Positions 46,184 to 55,551 of a DNA stretch of 64,000 nt are shown one piece after another. Position 1 is the stretch's first letter. The number at the start of each line of letters is the position of its first letter. This DNA is from Chlamydiota bacterium (GTDB lineage: Bacteria; Chlamydiota; Chlamydiia; Chlamydiales; Rhabdochlamydiaceae), in assembly GCA_013288005.1 (NCBI GenBank), contig JABDCS010000004.1, positions 1-64,000 on the forward strand, read 5' to 3'. The notes under the pieces were generated by a model. The model worked only from the letters and a program-made list of their open reading frames with translations. It searched no databases and had not been told where the DNA came from. Both the position numbers and the translations under genes were made by a program.

Positions 46184-47259
46184 GACTGCGGAATGAAAGA
46201 AAAGGGTTGGAAATCCGCAGCGATCTCTTCCATGTGTAACCTATCGTAACTATAGCGTTGACGCAAACGCGATTTATAGGCTCTTTCTTCTTCTGTTGCA
46301 GCATTTTCTAAAAGATTATCACGCAAAGAATTGGCAACAGATGTAAATGTCGGGGCCGGCTTTACTCCGTGATTTTTTAAGAAAAAGATGCGTTGTACAG
46401 AAGTTTTATCATTTCCACTTGTTTGAGAAATCGGTCGGCTGTACATGCCGGGCTGCAGCCCCTCAAGACCTTTCCTATGTGCTTCGGAAATAGTTTTTTC
46501 ACTAGCGAGCAATAGTTTTGAAACTGTGACATTGATTTCGGGATCTTGCTCTTTACGCATTTCCTGGATCTTAGCAGCTAAAGTTTCGGGGCCACTTTTT
46601 GCTGCTGAAAGAAGGGAGTAAGCATGCATAGCGAGCTGTTCAGAAAGAGCAATATTCGCACAGCGCATGGAGATAACCTGGTATTCCCATTCTTCTCCTA
46701 TGTCTTGTTCTTTTAAGTAATCTGTATAGGCAGACTTGATTTGTTGTGGGCATACCTTTTGATAGGCTTTAGAATGCACTTTAGCCCCAAGCATCTTTTG
46801 TACAACCATATCTTCATGAATAGTTTTACGTGCCTCATCATAAGTAATAGCCAATCTATCAAGAGAGGCCATTACATTGGGCCCTAGGCGTTCAAATATG
46901 GCTTTGCGTATATCACCATCACTTATTTTAAGATCTTTCCCTTCAGAGTCAGCAAGAATAAGTTGATCATCAATCATTCTCTCCAGCATTTGTCGCCAAT
47001 TAGTCTTATAGAATTGAAATCTTGATAAGGGTGAGTTCATCGCTTCTGGGTAATAGGAGGAAAGAAAAAGATCCATCTTTTTAACGATATCAAAAACAGA
47101 GATGGTTTTATCATTCATGCGTGCAAGAATGCGATTGTTAATCGTGATTTGCCCTTCTTGTTCTTGCGGAATAAGAGGTTTAGCGGCTGCTGAATAAATC
47201 AAAGAGGCAGAAGTGACAAGTAGCACTGTGAAGATTTTTAGCATGATACGAAGTGACAT
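46180..47259 (-). CDS. SurA-like periplasmic chaperone (CT355 homologue)
   Basis: 359 residues. Signal peptide IFTVLLVTSASLIYSAAA. Residues 40-180 resemble the SurA N-terminal chaperone domain: ARMNDKTISVFDIVKKMDLFL, WRQMLERMIDDQLILADSEG, IRKAIFERLG, ITYDEARKTI. The C-terminal part has QPGMYSRPIS followed by VQRIFFLKNHGVK, resembling a degenerate PpiC/parvulin fragment. SurA escorts outer-membrane proteins, so the role is plausible with bamD. Peptidyl-prolyl isomerase activity is not assured. Overlaps ksgA by 4 bp. Confidence 0.8.
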   Translation of the reverse strand: MSLRIMLKIFTVLLVTSASLIYSAAAKPLIPQEQEGQITINNRILARMNDKTISVFDIVKKMDLFLSSYYPEAMNSPLSRFQFYKTNWRQMLERMIDDQLILADSEGKDLKISDGDIRKAIFERLGPNVMASLDRLAITYDEARKTIHEDMVVQKMLGAKVHSKAYQKVCPQQIKSAYTDYLKEQDIGEEWEYQVISMRCANIALSEQLAMHAYSLLSAAKSGPETLAAKIQEMRKEQDPEINVTVSKLLLASEKTISEAHRKGLEGLQPGMYSRPISQTSGNDKTSVQRIFFLKNHGVKPAPTFTSVANSLRDNLLENAATEEERAYKSRLRQRYSYDRLHMEEIAADFQPFSFIPQS

Positions 47260-47315
47260 AAGCTTATCCCCAAGAGGGTGTTTTTATAATTAGTTTTTAT
47301 CGACAATTATGGTCT

Positions 47316-48449
47316 TTATGTCCTTTTAAAGGTAGCCGCAAAGAACCCATCCATTCCTCCTTTAGCAGGAAAGCTAAAAAAATGTGGAGGGAGCGATTCG
47401 ACATTGAAGTTCTCTTCAAAATAACGTGCCTGCTCTTCATTTTCTTGAGGAAAAATACTACAGGTAGAATAGACAATTTTTCCTCCAGGTTTAAGATATT
47501 GCAGCGCCTCTTGAAAAATTTCTCTTTGCAAAAGAACTAGTCGAGTCAGGTCTTCAGGAGAAAATTTCCATTTCATATCGGGGTTGCGGCGTAATGTTCC
47601 GGACCCGCTACAAGGAGTGTCCACTAAAACCCAATCCATTTTGCCCTTTAAGCGAGTTTTCTGCGGGCTATCGTTTAAAAGGAGTTGTGAGTTTTGAATT
47701 CCTGCTCTATGCAATCTTTTTTTTGCCTGCTCCAAAGCAGCAGAGCGCACATCATGGAGATAGATTTGTCCTTTACCTTCTAGTAAATGAGCAAAAGCTA
47801 GAGTTTTTCCACCAGACCCACTGCAAAAATCGAGCACTTGATCGCCAGGACCTGCTTCAATTCTAGCAGAAACAAGCTGACTTGCCTCATCTTGGACTTC
47901 AAAAAGCCCTTCTTTAAATTCTGGCAATCCGAAAAAATTCACACGTTGAGGAAAAACAATGCCAGAAGAACTATCTTTGCATGGGAAGGCCTGAAAATCT
48001 TTCCAGCGTGCGAGTAAATCATCTCTAGAAGATTTCAATAAATTGACCCGAACAGTTGTTGGTGCTTGGTCATTGCTTGCTTGACAAAAGCCCCATGCTT
48101 TTTCAAAACCTAATGATTCAACAAGAAGATTGTAAAAGTGTTTGGGAAAGCTGACTCGTACATGGGCCGGGATCGATATATCCTGAAGGCACTCGGAAGG
48201 ATTGAGTTTGAGGTAGGTTTCAATTCGATTTTCATTACTTATAGGACGAGGAGAAAAGTAGTCGATGAGCCCGGACCAGCGAATCATTCCATAAAAAGTT
48301 TCACTTATCCAGCGACGATCTTTAGATCCTATCGTTCTATGGATATGAAAATAGGTGCTTAACGCAGCATCCGATGGACGCGTGGCTTGTTCGGAATCTT
48401 GCAAAACCTGTAAAAGATGTTTCCGTCGAAAAGGTGTGATTTCTTGCAC
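47316..48449 (-). CDS. rsmB: RsmB/Sun-family rRNA cytosine-C5 methyltransferase
   Basis: 377 residues from GTG 48449 (no nearby ATG fits). NOL1/NOP2/Sun family. SAM motif VLDFCSGSGGKTLAFAHLL near residue 190, LVDTPCSGSGTLRRNPDMKW with the first catalytic cysteine near 260, and VYSTCSIFPQENEEQ with the second near 335. Methylates a cytosine of rRNA (C967 in E. coli 16S). An RsmB-type NusB-like N-terminal domain is only partly evident, so RsmB versus RsmF-like identity is open. First gene of the minus group with the surA-like gene and ksgA. Confidence 0.88.
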   Translation of the reverse strand: MQEITPFRRKHLLQVLQDSEQATRPSDAALSTYFHIHRTIGSKDRRWISETFYGMIRWSGLIDYFSPRPISNENRIETYLKLNPSECLQDISIPAHVRVSFPKHFYNLLVESLGFEKAWGFCQASNDQAPTTVRVNLLKSSRDDLLARWKDFQAFPCKDSSSGIVFPQRVNFFGLPEFKEGLFEVQDEASQLVSARIEAGPGDQVLDFCSGSGGKTLAFAHLLEGKGQIYLHDVRSAALEQAKKRLHRAGIQNSQLLLNDSPQKTRLKGKMDWVLVDTPCSGSGTLRRNPDMKWKFSPEDLTRLVLLQREIFQEALQYLKPGGKIVYSTCSIFPQENEEQARYFEENFNVESLPPHFFSFPAKGGMDGFFAATFKRT

Positions 48450-48557
48450 TTTTTAACCAGATTAAAGCGTATATTATGCATGAAATCCCTAATAAATAGT
48501 TACCTAAAATAGCTTTTTATATCACTATGACGGCAATAGTCTAAAGTTGAGGGGGCT

Positions 48558-49046
48558 ATGGGTGCGGTGCAAATTTTTTTAGGGGCTGTAGGCAGGATAT
48601 TTATTAGTCTAATTTTTATCTTAGCAGGTTTGCAGCATATACTAAATTGGCAAGGTTCAATTACAGAATTGACAGCAGCTATCCAGTCATTCGCCCTTCA
48701 TCTGAGTCCGTCACACAATTTTTTACACGCAATCCTCAATTATAGCTTAGCGCATGTACCCCTGCTTATGGGCACAGCTGTTATTTTTATGCTTCTGGGT
48801 GGATTATTAGTTTTTTTTGGTATAAAAACGCGCTTTGGGGCATTTCTGTTATTTTTATTTATTATTCCGACGACTTTGTTGTTACATGCTTTTTGGAATT
48901 TACAGGGGGATACGAAGGGACTGCAAATTGTCATGTTTCTCAAAAATTTAAGTATACTGGGAGCTCTACTCTACTTAATGGTCAATGGTAATGGCAGACC
49001 TCTATTGAAAAAAAGCGCGAAGAAGCCAATTGGGGAACACAAATAA
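48558..49046 (+). CDS. DoxX-family membrane protein
   Basis: 162 residues, four hydrophobic segments: IFLGAVGRIFISLIFILAGLQ, LMGTAVIFMLLGGLLVFFG, RFGAFLLFLFIIPTTLLLHAF, and MFLKNLSILGALLYLM. The arrangement and the R-x-x-x-x-x-I-F-x-x-A-G-x-x-H start fit the DoxX group of small membrane proteins, often linked to thiol/redox balance. RBS GAGGGGGCT. It overlaps lnt by one base (TAATG), so the two are coupled. I do not remember it in this place in Chlamydia. Confidence 0.78.
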   Translation: MGAVQIFLGAVGRIFISLIFILAGLQHILNWQGSITELTAAIQSFALHLSPSHNFLHAILNYSLAHVPLLMGTAVIFMLLGGLLVFFGIKTRFGAFLLFLFIIPTTLLLHAFWNLQGDTKGLQIVMFLKNLSILGALLYLMVNGNGRPLLKKSAKKPIGEHK

Positions 49047-50719
49047 TGTTACAATCTTTTTTTTCCTTAAGTATTGCTTTTTTGATCGTGGCTTTCGGTC
49101 AACCTGCCTGGGTAGGATGGCTGTGTCCAATTGCAGCTGCTGTAGGCTATGCAATTTGTTGGGATGCTTTACGAAATCTCTCTATAAGATCCAACTACCG
49201 TTTTCTTATAGCTTTTATTTGGTATGCAGGTGTCCAAACGATCCAATTGTCCTGGATGACGGCCACTGAGTTTCACGGCGCCTATATCTTAGGGGTGTAT
49301 CTAGGATTGTGCGTGTGTTTAGGTTTGCTCTTTGCTATTTTTTCAGTTTTCCTTTTCTCGAAACCTTCACTATCGCTCTTACGTATAGGCGCCCTTGCGG
49401 GAATTTGGACAATGATGGAATGGGGCCGCTTTCACATCATGTGCGGATTTTCCTGGAATCCTGCAGGTATGGCGCTTGCAGCTTATCCTCTTTCGATGCA
49501 GCTTGCTGCTATTACAGGTGTCCTGGGCCTTTCTTTTTGGGTCATGCTCACCAACCTTGTGGCATTGAAAGAGCTTTGGAAAAGAAAAAGGCCTCGTGAA
49601 GGGTTTTTGAGGTGGCTTGGAGTTGCCCTCGTTCCTTATGTCTTTGGTTCAATTTTTTGGTCCTTCCACCATCCTGTAGAAGATAAGAAGGTAGAATCAA
49701 AAGTAGCTTTAGTTCAGACGGGTTTGCTTCCTTCGCAAAAATTTCCCCTTCAAGGTCGAATTAAGGAATTTCTTTCGCCATTAGTCCAATGGCAACGCAT
49801 TTTTACTTTTCTTAAAGAGTGTGAGGTGAATAAACCTTCTTTGATCGTCATGCCTGAATATACGATACCTTTTGCCTCCAGCCAGCCGATTTATGATAGT
49901 CAAACAGCAATCGCTTTATTGAAGGATGCTTTTGGCATTGCCGCTCTAAAGGCGCTACCGCCTCTTCAGCACCCCTTTGCGGCCATCCGTGAGGATGGAA
50001 AAGGCACACAATGTCATTTGGTATCAAATTCTTATTTCAGCCAGTTTCTCGCTAACTTTTATCAAGCTGACGTTATTATTGGCATGGAAGATCGAGATGC
50101 CGAAACAAAGAAATGCTACAGCGCTGGTTTGCATTTTTCGCCCGATCAGGGGGGGCCACAACGGTATGAAAAACAAGTCCTTTTGCCATTAGCTGAATAT
50201 CTACCTTTCGAATGGTGTAGACGGTTGGTGGCAGGATATGGGATATCTGATTTTTATACGCCAGGTACAGAATCGAAAGTTTTTATCGGAAAACGACCCT
50301 TCTCTGTCTCAATTTGTTATGAAGAAACTTTTCCTGAAATCATGCGGGAGGGTAAGGCAAAGGGAGCCGAACTATTTGTTAACTTAACAAATGATAATTG
50401 GTACCCGAATTCCAAATTAGCCAAACAGCATTTCGATCATGGTCGGCTACGTGCGGTAGAAAATGGCATACCTATAGTTCGTGCTTGCAATTCTGGAATT
50501 ACAGCAGTGATCGGTCCTAGAGGTGAAATTGTCGATCAACTTCAACAAAAAGAGGGAGTCCTCTATGCGAACATTCCCCAATATACATTCTTTACTCCCT
50601 ATGTTAAATGGGGTGACACCTTAATTTTAGGTATTAGTTTAGGATTACTTTGCTCCTATTTGCTTTTTCAAAAATGGCTAATAAAAGTTTTTAGAAAAAG
50701 GCGTGAATCTACATTGTAA
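49046..50719 (+). CDS. lnt: Apolipoprotein N-acyltransferase
   Basis: 557 residues. Adds the third acyl chain to lipoproteins in the inner membrane. The N-terminal half has about seven TM segments (GVYLGLCVCLGLLFAIFSVF and others) and GFSWNPAGMALAAYPLSMQL, a typical Lnt block. The nitrilase-like domain holds the catalytic triad: Glu-271 in VMPEYTIPF, Lys-376 in YEKQVLLPLAEYLPF, Cys-424 in ISVCYEE-type SICYEETFPEI. A final TM segment closes the protein. Corresponds to CT534. It would process the lipoproteins seen in this window (LptE-like, small lipoprotein). Confidence 0.96.
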   Translation: MLQSFFSLSIAFLIVAFGQPAWVGWLCPIAAAVGYAICWDALRNLSIRSNYRFLIAFIWYAGVQTIQLSWMTATEFHGAYILGVYLGLCVCLGLLFAIFSVFLFSKPSLSLLRIGALAGIWTMMEWGRFHIMCGFSWNPAGMALAAYPLSMQLAAITGVLGLSFWVMLTNLVALKELWKRKRPREGFLRWLGVALVPYVFGSIFWSFHHPVEDKKVESKVALVQTGLLPSQKFPLQGRIKEFLSPLVQWQRIFTFLKECEVNKPSLIVMPEYTIPFASSQPIYDSQTAIALLKDAFGIAALKALPPLQHPFAAIREDGKGTQCHLVSNSYFSQFLANFYQADVIIGMEDRDAETKKCYSAGLHFSPDQGGPQRYEKQVLLPLAEYLPFEWCRRLVAGYGISDFYTPGTESKVFIGKRPFSVSICYEETFPEIMREGKAKGAELFVNLTNDNWYPNSKLAKQHFDHGRLRAVENGIPIVRACNSGITAVIGPRGEIVDQLQQKEGVLYANIPQYTFFTPYVKWGDTLILGISLGLLCSYLLFQKWLIKVFRKRRESTL

Positions 50720-50841
50720 TAGACCTTCTCCGCATTCTTCTCTTGGATTCGTCTTGCTCTAAAACCGTTTCATGCGCTAATTTTTTAGTGGATTAAAGCC
50801 GTGTATATCTGATTGTCCGCAAGATGGGTAAAATGAGGTGA

Positions 50842-51732
50842 TTGTTGTCTTTAGAAGTTCTTGAAGCCCATCTGTCTACGTCCCTACTTGCTCAAAGAAC
50901 ACTCGCATCCCCTATAAAAATAGAGGGGAGGGGGTTGTTTACAGGGCAAGCGGTCCAAATGCTTTTGCAACCTGCCGAAGCAGGTCATGGAATTATATTT
51001 CAGAGAGTTGATCTGCCCGGTCAGCCCCTAATTCCTGCGCGATTAGAGTATGTGAAAGCTACTCCTCGTTGCACGATTCTTGGTCGAGGCGATGCCGAAG
51101 TTCAAACAGTCGAGCATTTTTTATCAGCACTAGCTGCGCTAGGCATCGACAACTTGCTCGTACAATTATCAAGTCCTGAAGTCCCTATTGGCGATGGCAG
51201 TGCTTTGCCTTTTATCGAACATATTAATCGTGCAGAAAAATGCGATGTTAAAGCGCCTAAACAGATTGCTACTGTCACTTCTCCCATCTATTTTTCTAAA
51301 AATGATGTGACGATTATAGCTCTTCCTTCTGAGGAGTTGCGCATTAGTTATACATTGTATTATCCCCAGTCTTCTTTTATTGGGTCCCAATTCTATTCAT
51401 TCGCCTTTAATGAAGAGCGATTTATTCAAGAAATTGCCCCTTCCCGCACTTTTTGTCTTTTTGAAGAGATTTCTCCCTTATTGGATCAAGGTCTCATACG
51501 TGGTGGAGGTTTGGAAAGTGCTGTTGTGATCAAGGATGAGCAAGTTGCGAATCCGGAAGGTTTACGGTTTCCAGATGAAATGGTTCGCCATAAGATTCTC
51601 GATCTTCTTGGAGATCTTTACTTGCTTGGAAACCCTCTTTTAGCGCATATCATAGCTATTCGGTCAGGACATGCGACGAATATCGAATTTGCAAAATGTT
51701 TACAAAATCATATGAAGAAGGAGATCGTTTGA
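50842..51732 (+). CDS. lpxC: UDP-3-O-acyl-N-acetylglucosamine deacetylase
   Basis: 296 residues starting at TTG 50842 (or TTG 50845) after GAGGTG; no suitable ATG exists. Committed step of lipid A synthesis, zinc deacetylase. AQRTLASPIKIEGRGLFTGQ is the family start, so the first 15 residues are an extension. Zinc ligands: His in VEHFLSALAALG near 93, His and Asp in RHKILDLLGDLYLLGNP near 251, and the general acid His in RSGHATN near 280. SPEVPIGDGSALPF is also typical. First of the lpxC-fabZ-lpxA-fmt operon, as in Chlamydia. Confidence 0.95.
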   Translation: MLSLEVLEAHLSTSLLAQRTLASPIKIEGRGLFTGQAVQMLLQPAEAGHGIIFQRVDLPGQPLIPARLEYVKATPRCTILGRGDAEVQTVEHFLSALAALGIDNLLVQLSSPEVPIGDGSALPFIEHINRAEKCDVKAPKQIATVTSPIYFSKNDVTIIALPSEELRISYTLYYPQSSFIGSQFYSFAFNEERFIQEIAPSRTFCLFEEISPLLDQGLIRGGGLESAVVIKDEQVANPEGLRFPDEMVRHKILDLLGDLYLLGNPLLAHIIAIRSGHATNIEFAKCLQNHMKKEIV

Positions 51733-52202
51733 TGAGCGTTCAAACTCCTGCGCCTCCTGTGTTAAATATTAAAGATATCTCACGAATTTTGCCTCATCGT
51801 TACCCTTTTTTACTCGTAGATCGTATTACCTATTTGAATCTCGAAGAAAATATGATTATTGGGTTAAAAAATGTTACGGCAAATGAGCAATTTTTTCAGG
51901 GCCATTTTCCATCTGTTCCCATCATGCCGGGAGTCCTTGTTTTAGAGGCATTGGCGCAAACTTTTGGGGTCCTGGTCCATCAGAAAGGGTTCAACGAAAA
52001 AATTGCTCTCTTAATGACAATCAATCATGCCAAATTTCGTAAACCTGTCGTGCCAGGTGATACTCTTCTTTTGCATGCATCGGGAATTCACATTTCTTCC
52101 AAGGGTGGAAAAGTACAAGCTAAAGCAACCGTAAATGAACAGGTTGCTGCTGAAGCAGAAATTGGTTTTGCTCTCGTCGGTATCGACCAAATTAACTCCT
52201 AG
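51732..52202 (+). CDS. fabZ: 3-hydroxyacyl-[acyl-carrier-protein] dehydratase FabZ
   Basis: 156 residues from ATG 51732, whose A is the last base of the lpxC stop (TGATG). An open frame to 51696 lies within lpxC. Hot-dog fold dehydratase of fatty-acid synthesis. ILPHRYPFLLVDRI is the family start; the catalytic histidine is in GHFPSVPIMPGVLVLEALAQ with the Glu; INHAKFRKPVVPGD follows. It competes with LpxA for hydroxyacyl-ACP, and the two genes are neighbours here. Confidence 0.96.
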   Translation: MSVQTPAPPVLNIKDISRILPHRYPFLLVDRITYLNLEENMIIGLKNVTANEQFFQGHFPSVPIMPGVLVLEALAQTFGVLVHQKGFNEKIALLMTINHAKFRKPVVPGDTLLLHASGIHISSKGGKVQAKATVNEQVAAEAEIGFALVGIDQINS

Positions 52203-52221
52203 GTATAAGTAACGGATTCAA

Positions 52222-53064
52222 ATGTCAAACATTCACCCTACAGCAATCGTCGAAGATGGGGCTCAAATAGGAGAGAACGTCACGATAGAGCCTTACGCCA
52301 TCGTCAAACGAAATGTGACATTGGAAGATGGAGTTGTAATTAAATCCCATGCCTACATCGATGGGTTTACAACAATTGGCTCCGGAACAGTTATCTGGCC
52401 ATCTGCGAGTGTCGGTACAAAGACACAAGATTTAAAATATCGCGGGGAGAAGACCTTTGTCGTCATTGGTAAAAACTGCGAGATTCGGGAATTCTCTACA
52501 ATCAATTCCTCGTGTCAGGAAAATTCAGTCGTACGCATTGGGGATAATTGCTTAATCATGGCCTATTGCCATGTTGCCCATAATTGCGAGATCGGAAATC
52601 GCGTTATCATGGCAAATGGTGCCATGTTGGCAGGGCATGTTCTTGTTGAGGATTATGCGATTATAGGGGGTATGACCCCGATCCATCAATATTGCCGAAT
52701 TGGCGCTTATGCCATGGTGGGAGGATTTAGTCGTATTGCCTATGATATTCCTCCTTATACAATCGGAGCTGGATCTCCTTATAAACTTGGTGGCTTAAAT
52801 ATAGTGGGTTTAAAGCGTCATGGATTTCCTTATGCTGTGCGCAAGGAATTAACAAAAGTTTTTAAGCTCACCTACCGTTCCGGACTTAAGATTTCGGATG
52901 CTCTTGATCGCATTGAAGCTGAAGGTATAATAGATCCTCATGTAGCTCACTGGTTAAGTTTTTGTCGAACTTCTCGAAGAGGTCTTATTGGTTTCCAGAG
53001 TCCTTTGCCTGAAGCAGAAGAAGAGCTTGATGAAATCGAAGAGCTTATTGAAGAAAGAGTATAG
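52222..53064 (+). CDS. lpxA: UDP-N-acetylglucosamine acyltransferase
   Basis: 280 residues. First acylation of lipid A synthesis. Left-handed beta-helix with many hexapeptide repeats from residue 3 (IHPTAIVEDGAQIGENVTI) to about 185. The catalytic His lies in HVAHNCEIGNRVIMANG near residue 122. GVDLQDLKYRGE-type segment is TKTQDLKYRGEKT near 70. GLNIVGLKRHGF precedes the C-terminal helices. Slightly longer than E. coli LpxA by a charged C-terminal tail. Confidence 0.96.
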   Translation: MSNIHPTAIVEDGAQIGENVTIEPYAIVKRNVTLEDGVVIKSHAYIDGFTTIGSGTVIWPSASVGTKTQDLKYRGEKTFVVIGKNCEIREFSTINSSCQENSVVRIGDNCLIMAYCHVAHNCEIGNRVIMANGAMLAGHVLVEDYAIIGGMTPIHQYCRIGAYAMVGGFSRIAYDIPPYTIGAGSPYKLGGLNIVGLKRHGFPYAVRKELTKVFKLTYRSGLKISDALDRIEAEGIIDPHVAHWLSFCRTSRRGLIGFQSPLPEAEEELDEIEELIEERV

Positions 53065-53073
53065 GGCCCTACC

Positions 53074-54033
53074 TTGCGGATAGTTTTTTTCGGCACCTCA
53101 CGTTTTGCAGCCCAACTCCTCGCCCATTTAATTAGTCAGCCGTCTTTGAATATTCTTGCTGTTGTAACCCGTCCGGACCGCGCTCAAGGAAGGTCTCTTA
53201 GGTTTTCTGCCTCTCCAGTTAAACAAGAAGTGCAAGCCCATCATCCCTCTTTATTGCTTTATCAACCTGAAAAAGCATCCACAAATGAATTTGCTGCTTC
53301 TTTGCTTGAATTGCAGCCAGATCTTTTTGTCGTTGCCGCCTATGGCGAGATTATTAAACAAAATTTATTGAGCTTGCCGAAGCTGGGTTGCATCAATGTG
53401 CATGCTAGCTTGCTGCCTAAGTATCGCGGTGCTGCTCCTATTCAACGATGTTTAATGGATGGAGAAAAAGAAACGGGTATCACGATTATAGAAATGGTGA
53501 GGGCGCTAGATGCAGGTCCTATGCTGGAAAGAATTTCTGTGCCTATTGAGCAAAATACGACATTTGGAGAGCTCGAGCAAAAATTGCTACTAGCGGCCTG
53601 TGAAGCTATTGATAAAAGTATTCAAGCTTTCGTAGAGAATCGTGTTATTAAAATCTCTCAAGACGAAACAAAAGTTACTTATGCAGCAAAGCTTAGTCCT
53701 AGTGAGGAGGAAATTAATTGGGATTTGCCCGCAGAGACATTACATAATTTAATTCGCGCACTTTCGCCTGCGCCCAGTGCATGGTGTAAAATTTTTATTC
53801 GGGATCAAGATAAGCGTTTGAAAATTAAACGCTCCAATCTGCGACGTGATCTTGAAGGAGAGCCAGGAAAAGTCATTCATCACACTAAAGAATCCTTGAT
53901 TATTGCATGTGGAAAAGACGCATTAGAGCTTTTAGAAGTGCAATTAGAAGGGAAAAAAGCTCTTCAAATTACTGATTTTTTGCGTGGTTTAGGTAATTCG
54001 TCATTTTCTTTCAGTAAAAGTGGTCCGATTTAG
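53074..54033 (+). CDS. fmt: Methionyl-tRNA formyltransferase
   Basis: 319 residues, starting at TTG 53074: the family start RIVFFGTSRFAAQLLAHLI is directly behind it and no ATG is available. Formylates Met-tRNAi. Catalytic NVHASLLPKYRGAAPIQRC with Asn and His near 108-110, and the Asp in MVRALDAGPML near 146. The C-terminal OB-like domain is at 205-315. RBS is weak and follows lpxA closely, suggesting coupled translation. Matches CT530 next to lpxA. Confidence 0.95.
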   Translation: MRIVFFGTSRFAAQLLAHLISQPSLNILAVVTRPDRAQGRSLRFSASPVKQEVQAHHPSLLLYQPEKASTNEFAASLLELQPDLFVVAAYGEIIKQNLLSLPKLGCINVHASLLPKYRGAAPIQRCLMDGEKETGITIIEMVRALDAGPMLERISVPIEQNTTFGELEQKLLLAACEAIDKSIQAFVENRVIKISQDETKVTYAAKLSPSEEEINWDLPAETLHNLIRALSPAPSAWCKIFIRDQDKRLKIKRSNLRRDLEGEPGKVIHHTKESLIIACGKDALELLEVQLEGKKALQITDFLRGLGNSSFSFSKSGPI

Positions 54034-54046
54034 TTTTCGTTGCTTT

Positions 54047-54132
54047 CACCTAAAAATCTTGAAGAAGACCGAACTTGATTTAAGGTTTAGTCTCTTAAAG
54101 CGATGAAATATTTCTTTTTATACACCCTCTTA
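54047..54132. repeat. MITE-like repeat, copy downstream of fmt
   Basis: An 86-bp unit: CACCTAAAAATCTTGAAGAAG, then CTTGATTTAAGGTTTAGTCT, GCGATGAAATATTTC and the end TTTATACACCCTCTTAG. It is the clearest complete unit; its parts recur at 19401, 32350-32581 and 5190. Confidence 0.6.
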
Positions 54133-54402
54133 GTTCACCCACCGTCTCAATTAAAGTCACTGCTTAATTAAAAATAAAAACACTCGAAAAGATTGGAATC
54201 AACAGAAACTTAGTTCTCTTATACTTATTTTCGTTAATAGCTCTTAATTAAAATCACAAGATCACTTTTTAATTATTTTAATAGAAAGTTCCTTCTTTTA
54301 TCTGACATTTCCTTGGTCAGCCATTTTTGTTTACCAAAATAAGAAAGTTAGCTAAGCTCCTCTTTGCAGTACGTTAATTTAAACTTAACAAAGGACGTGA
54401 AT
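54133..54402. other. AT-rich region upstream of the first Inc-like gene
   Basis: 270 bp without coding potential. It presumably contains the promoter of the gene at 54403; no element is clear enough to mark. Confidence 0.5.
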
Positions 54403-55374
54403 ATGTCTCATTCCGTAAGAGCCGCTTTTGATAGAACTGTCTCTACACCTCATTTTGATACGCAACTTGGTGGCGATAAAGTAACAAAAGAAAAAACTGT
54501 TACTAAGACCGGTCACATGGTGAAAAGATCCGAAACAGATGATACTCCTCCAGTTATGCATGATGTAAGAGTTGTGTCACCATCAGAAGATCCATCATGC
54601 TGGCAAACATTTTTGCAATATTTATCAACTGTAAAAGGTTTGAAGAATCTATTAAAAGGAACTTACTTAGGTGCTGATTGGGCGCGCCAATATAACCCTT
54701 CTTTAGTAGATGCTGCTAAGGTTTCTGCTCTAGGTAAACAAACGAAAAATCTAGCATCTGTAACAGAGATCCCAGAAAGTGCTATAGATACTGTTCAAGC
54801 AGCTGCTCGCGTTGCTAAAAAACCAGATGTTGGTAGCTTCGGGAATTTCACCTACAAAGTGGGTCGACTACTTATTCCAGTTATTGAAGCGGGACGCGTT
54901 GTTTGTGATGTCGTTTCCCCATTAACAGCTTCTGTAGCGAGAACTGTGAGTTCTGTTTTCAGCGGTGCTCTTGTATTTACAACTCTTTATTCAACAGGAG
55001 AAGAGCTAGAGAAGATCGGAGCAGAAAAAGCAAGAGTTTTGCCAACAGCCGAATTCCTGAGAGATCGTGTTGTAGCAGCTCGTGATGCAAGCGTGACACA
55101 AAGCTGGCTGAAGATTGCTACAAACTTGAGCTATATGGCATTGGGCGTTTTAGGGCTTGCTACTTTGGCTACATCTGTGGTTGTGCCTTCTTGGGTATTC
55201 CTTAGTTTCGCAACATCTGGATTTGCATGTTCTGTTTTGGCGCATTTCCAAAAGAAACTTTCGCAAGAACCTGCTTTGGCTAAAGCGTCAGGCGCGTTTG
55301 AGCCGTTGGTTGCAAGAGCACCAGTTGCGCTTGCTCCTGCTCGTAGCGTAGCCCCAGTTGCTGCTACAGCCTAA
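54403..55374 (+). CDS. Putative inclusion membrane protein, Cap1 (CT529)-like, copy 1
   Basis: 323 residues from ATG 54403 with RBS AAGGACGTG; the earlier TTG frame start is unlikely. Between fmt and rplC, exactly where C. trachomatis has CT529/Cap1, an Inc protein inserted in the inclusion membrane through type III secretion. Hydrophobic segments are near residues 180-205 (SSVFSGALVFTTLYS) and 246-290 (YMALGVLGLATLATSVV and WVFLSFATSGFACSVL), making a hydrophobic region of Inc type. No Sec signal peptide. Closely related in pattern to the next gene. Homology to Cap1 is inferred from position and architecture. Confidence 0.75.
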   Translation: MSHSVRAAFDRTVSTPHFDTQLGGDKVTKEKTVTKTGHMVKRSETDDTPPVMHDVRVVSPSEDPSCWQTFLQYLSTVKGLKNLLKGTYLGADWARQYNPSLVDAAKVSALGKQTKNLASVTEIPESAIDTVQAAARVAKKPDVGSFGNFTYKVGRLLIPVIEAGRVVCDVVSPLTASVARTVSSVFSGALVFTTLYSTGEELEKIGAEKARVLPTAEFLRDRVVAARDASVTQSWLKIATNLSYMALGVLGLATLATSVVVPSWVFLSFATSGFACSVLAHFQKKLSQEPALAKASGAFEPLVARAPVALAPARSVAPVAATA

Positions 55375-55481
55375 TTAGCAAGTATGTAACGAATTGCCTC
55401 TGAATTAACTTTGCTGCGTCAAAAATTCAAAAATTGACGAAGAAAATTAATTTGAGAGAGGCTTTCTAAGAACTCCTAATT

Positions 55482-55518
55482 GTGCGGGCGTTTATAAAAA
55501 AACGTCCGCATTTTTGCA
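55482..55518 (+). terminator. Intrinsic terminator after Inc-like copy 1
   Basis: TGCGGGCGTTT and AAACGTCCGCA form an 11-bp stem (one G-T pair) around ATAAAA and are followed by TTTTTG. It separates copies 1 and 2. Confidence 0.85.
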
Positions 55519-55551
55519 TTATAAACCAAATCCTTTTACAAAATAATTTTT

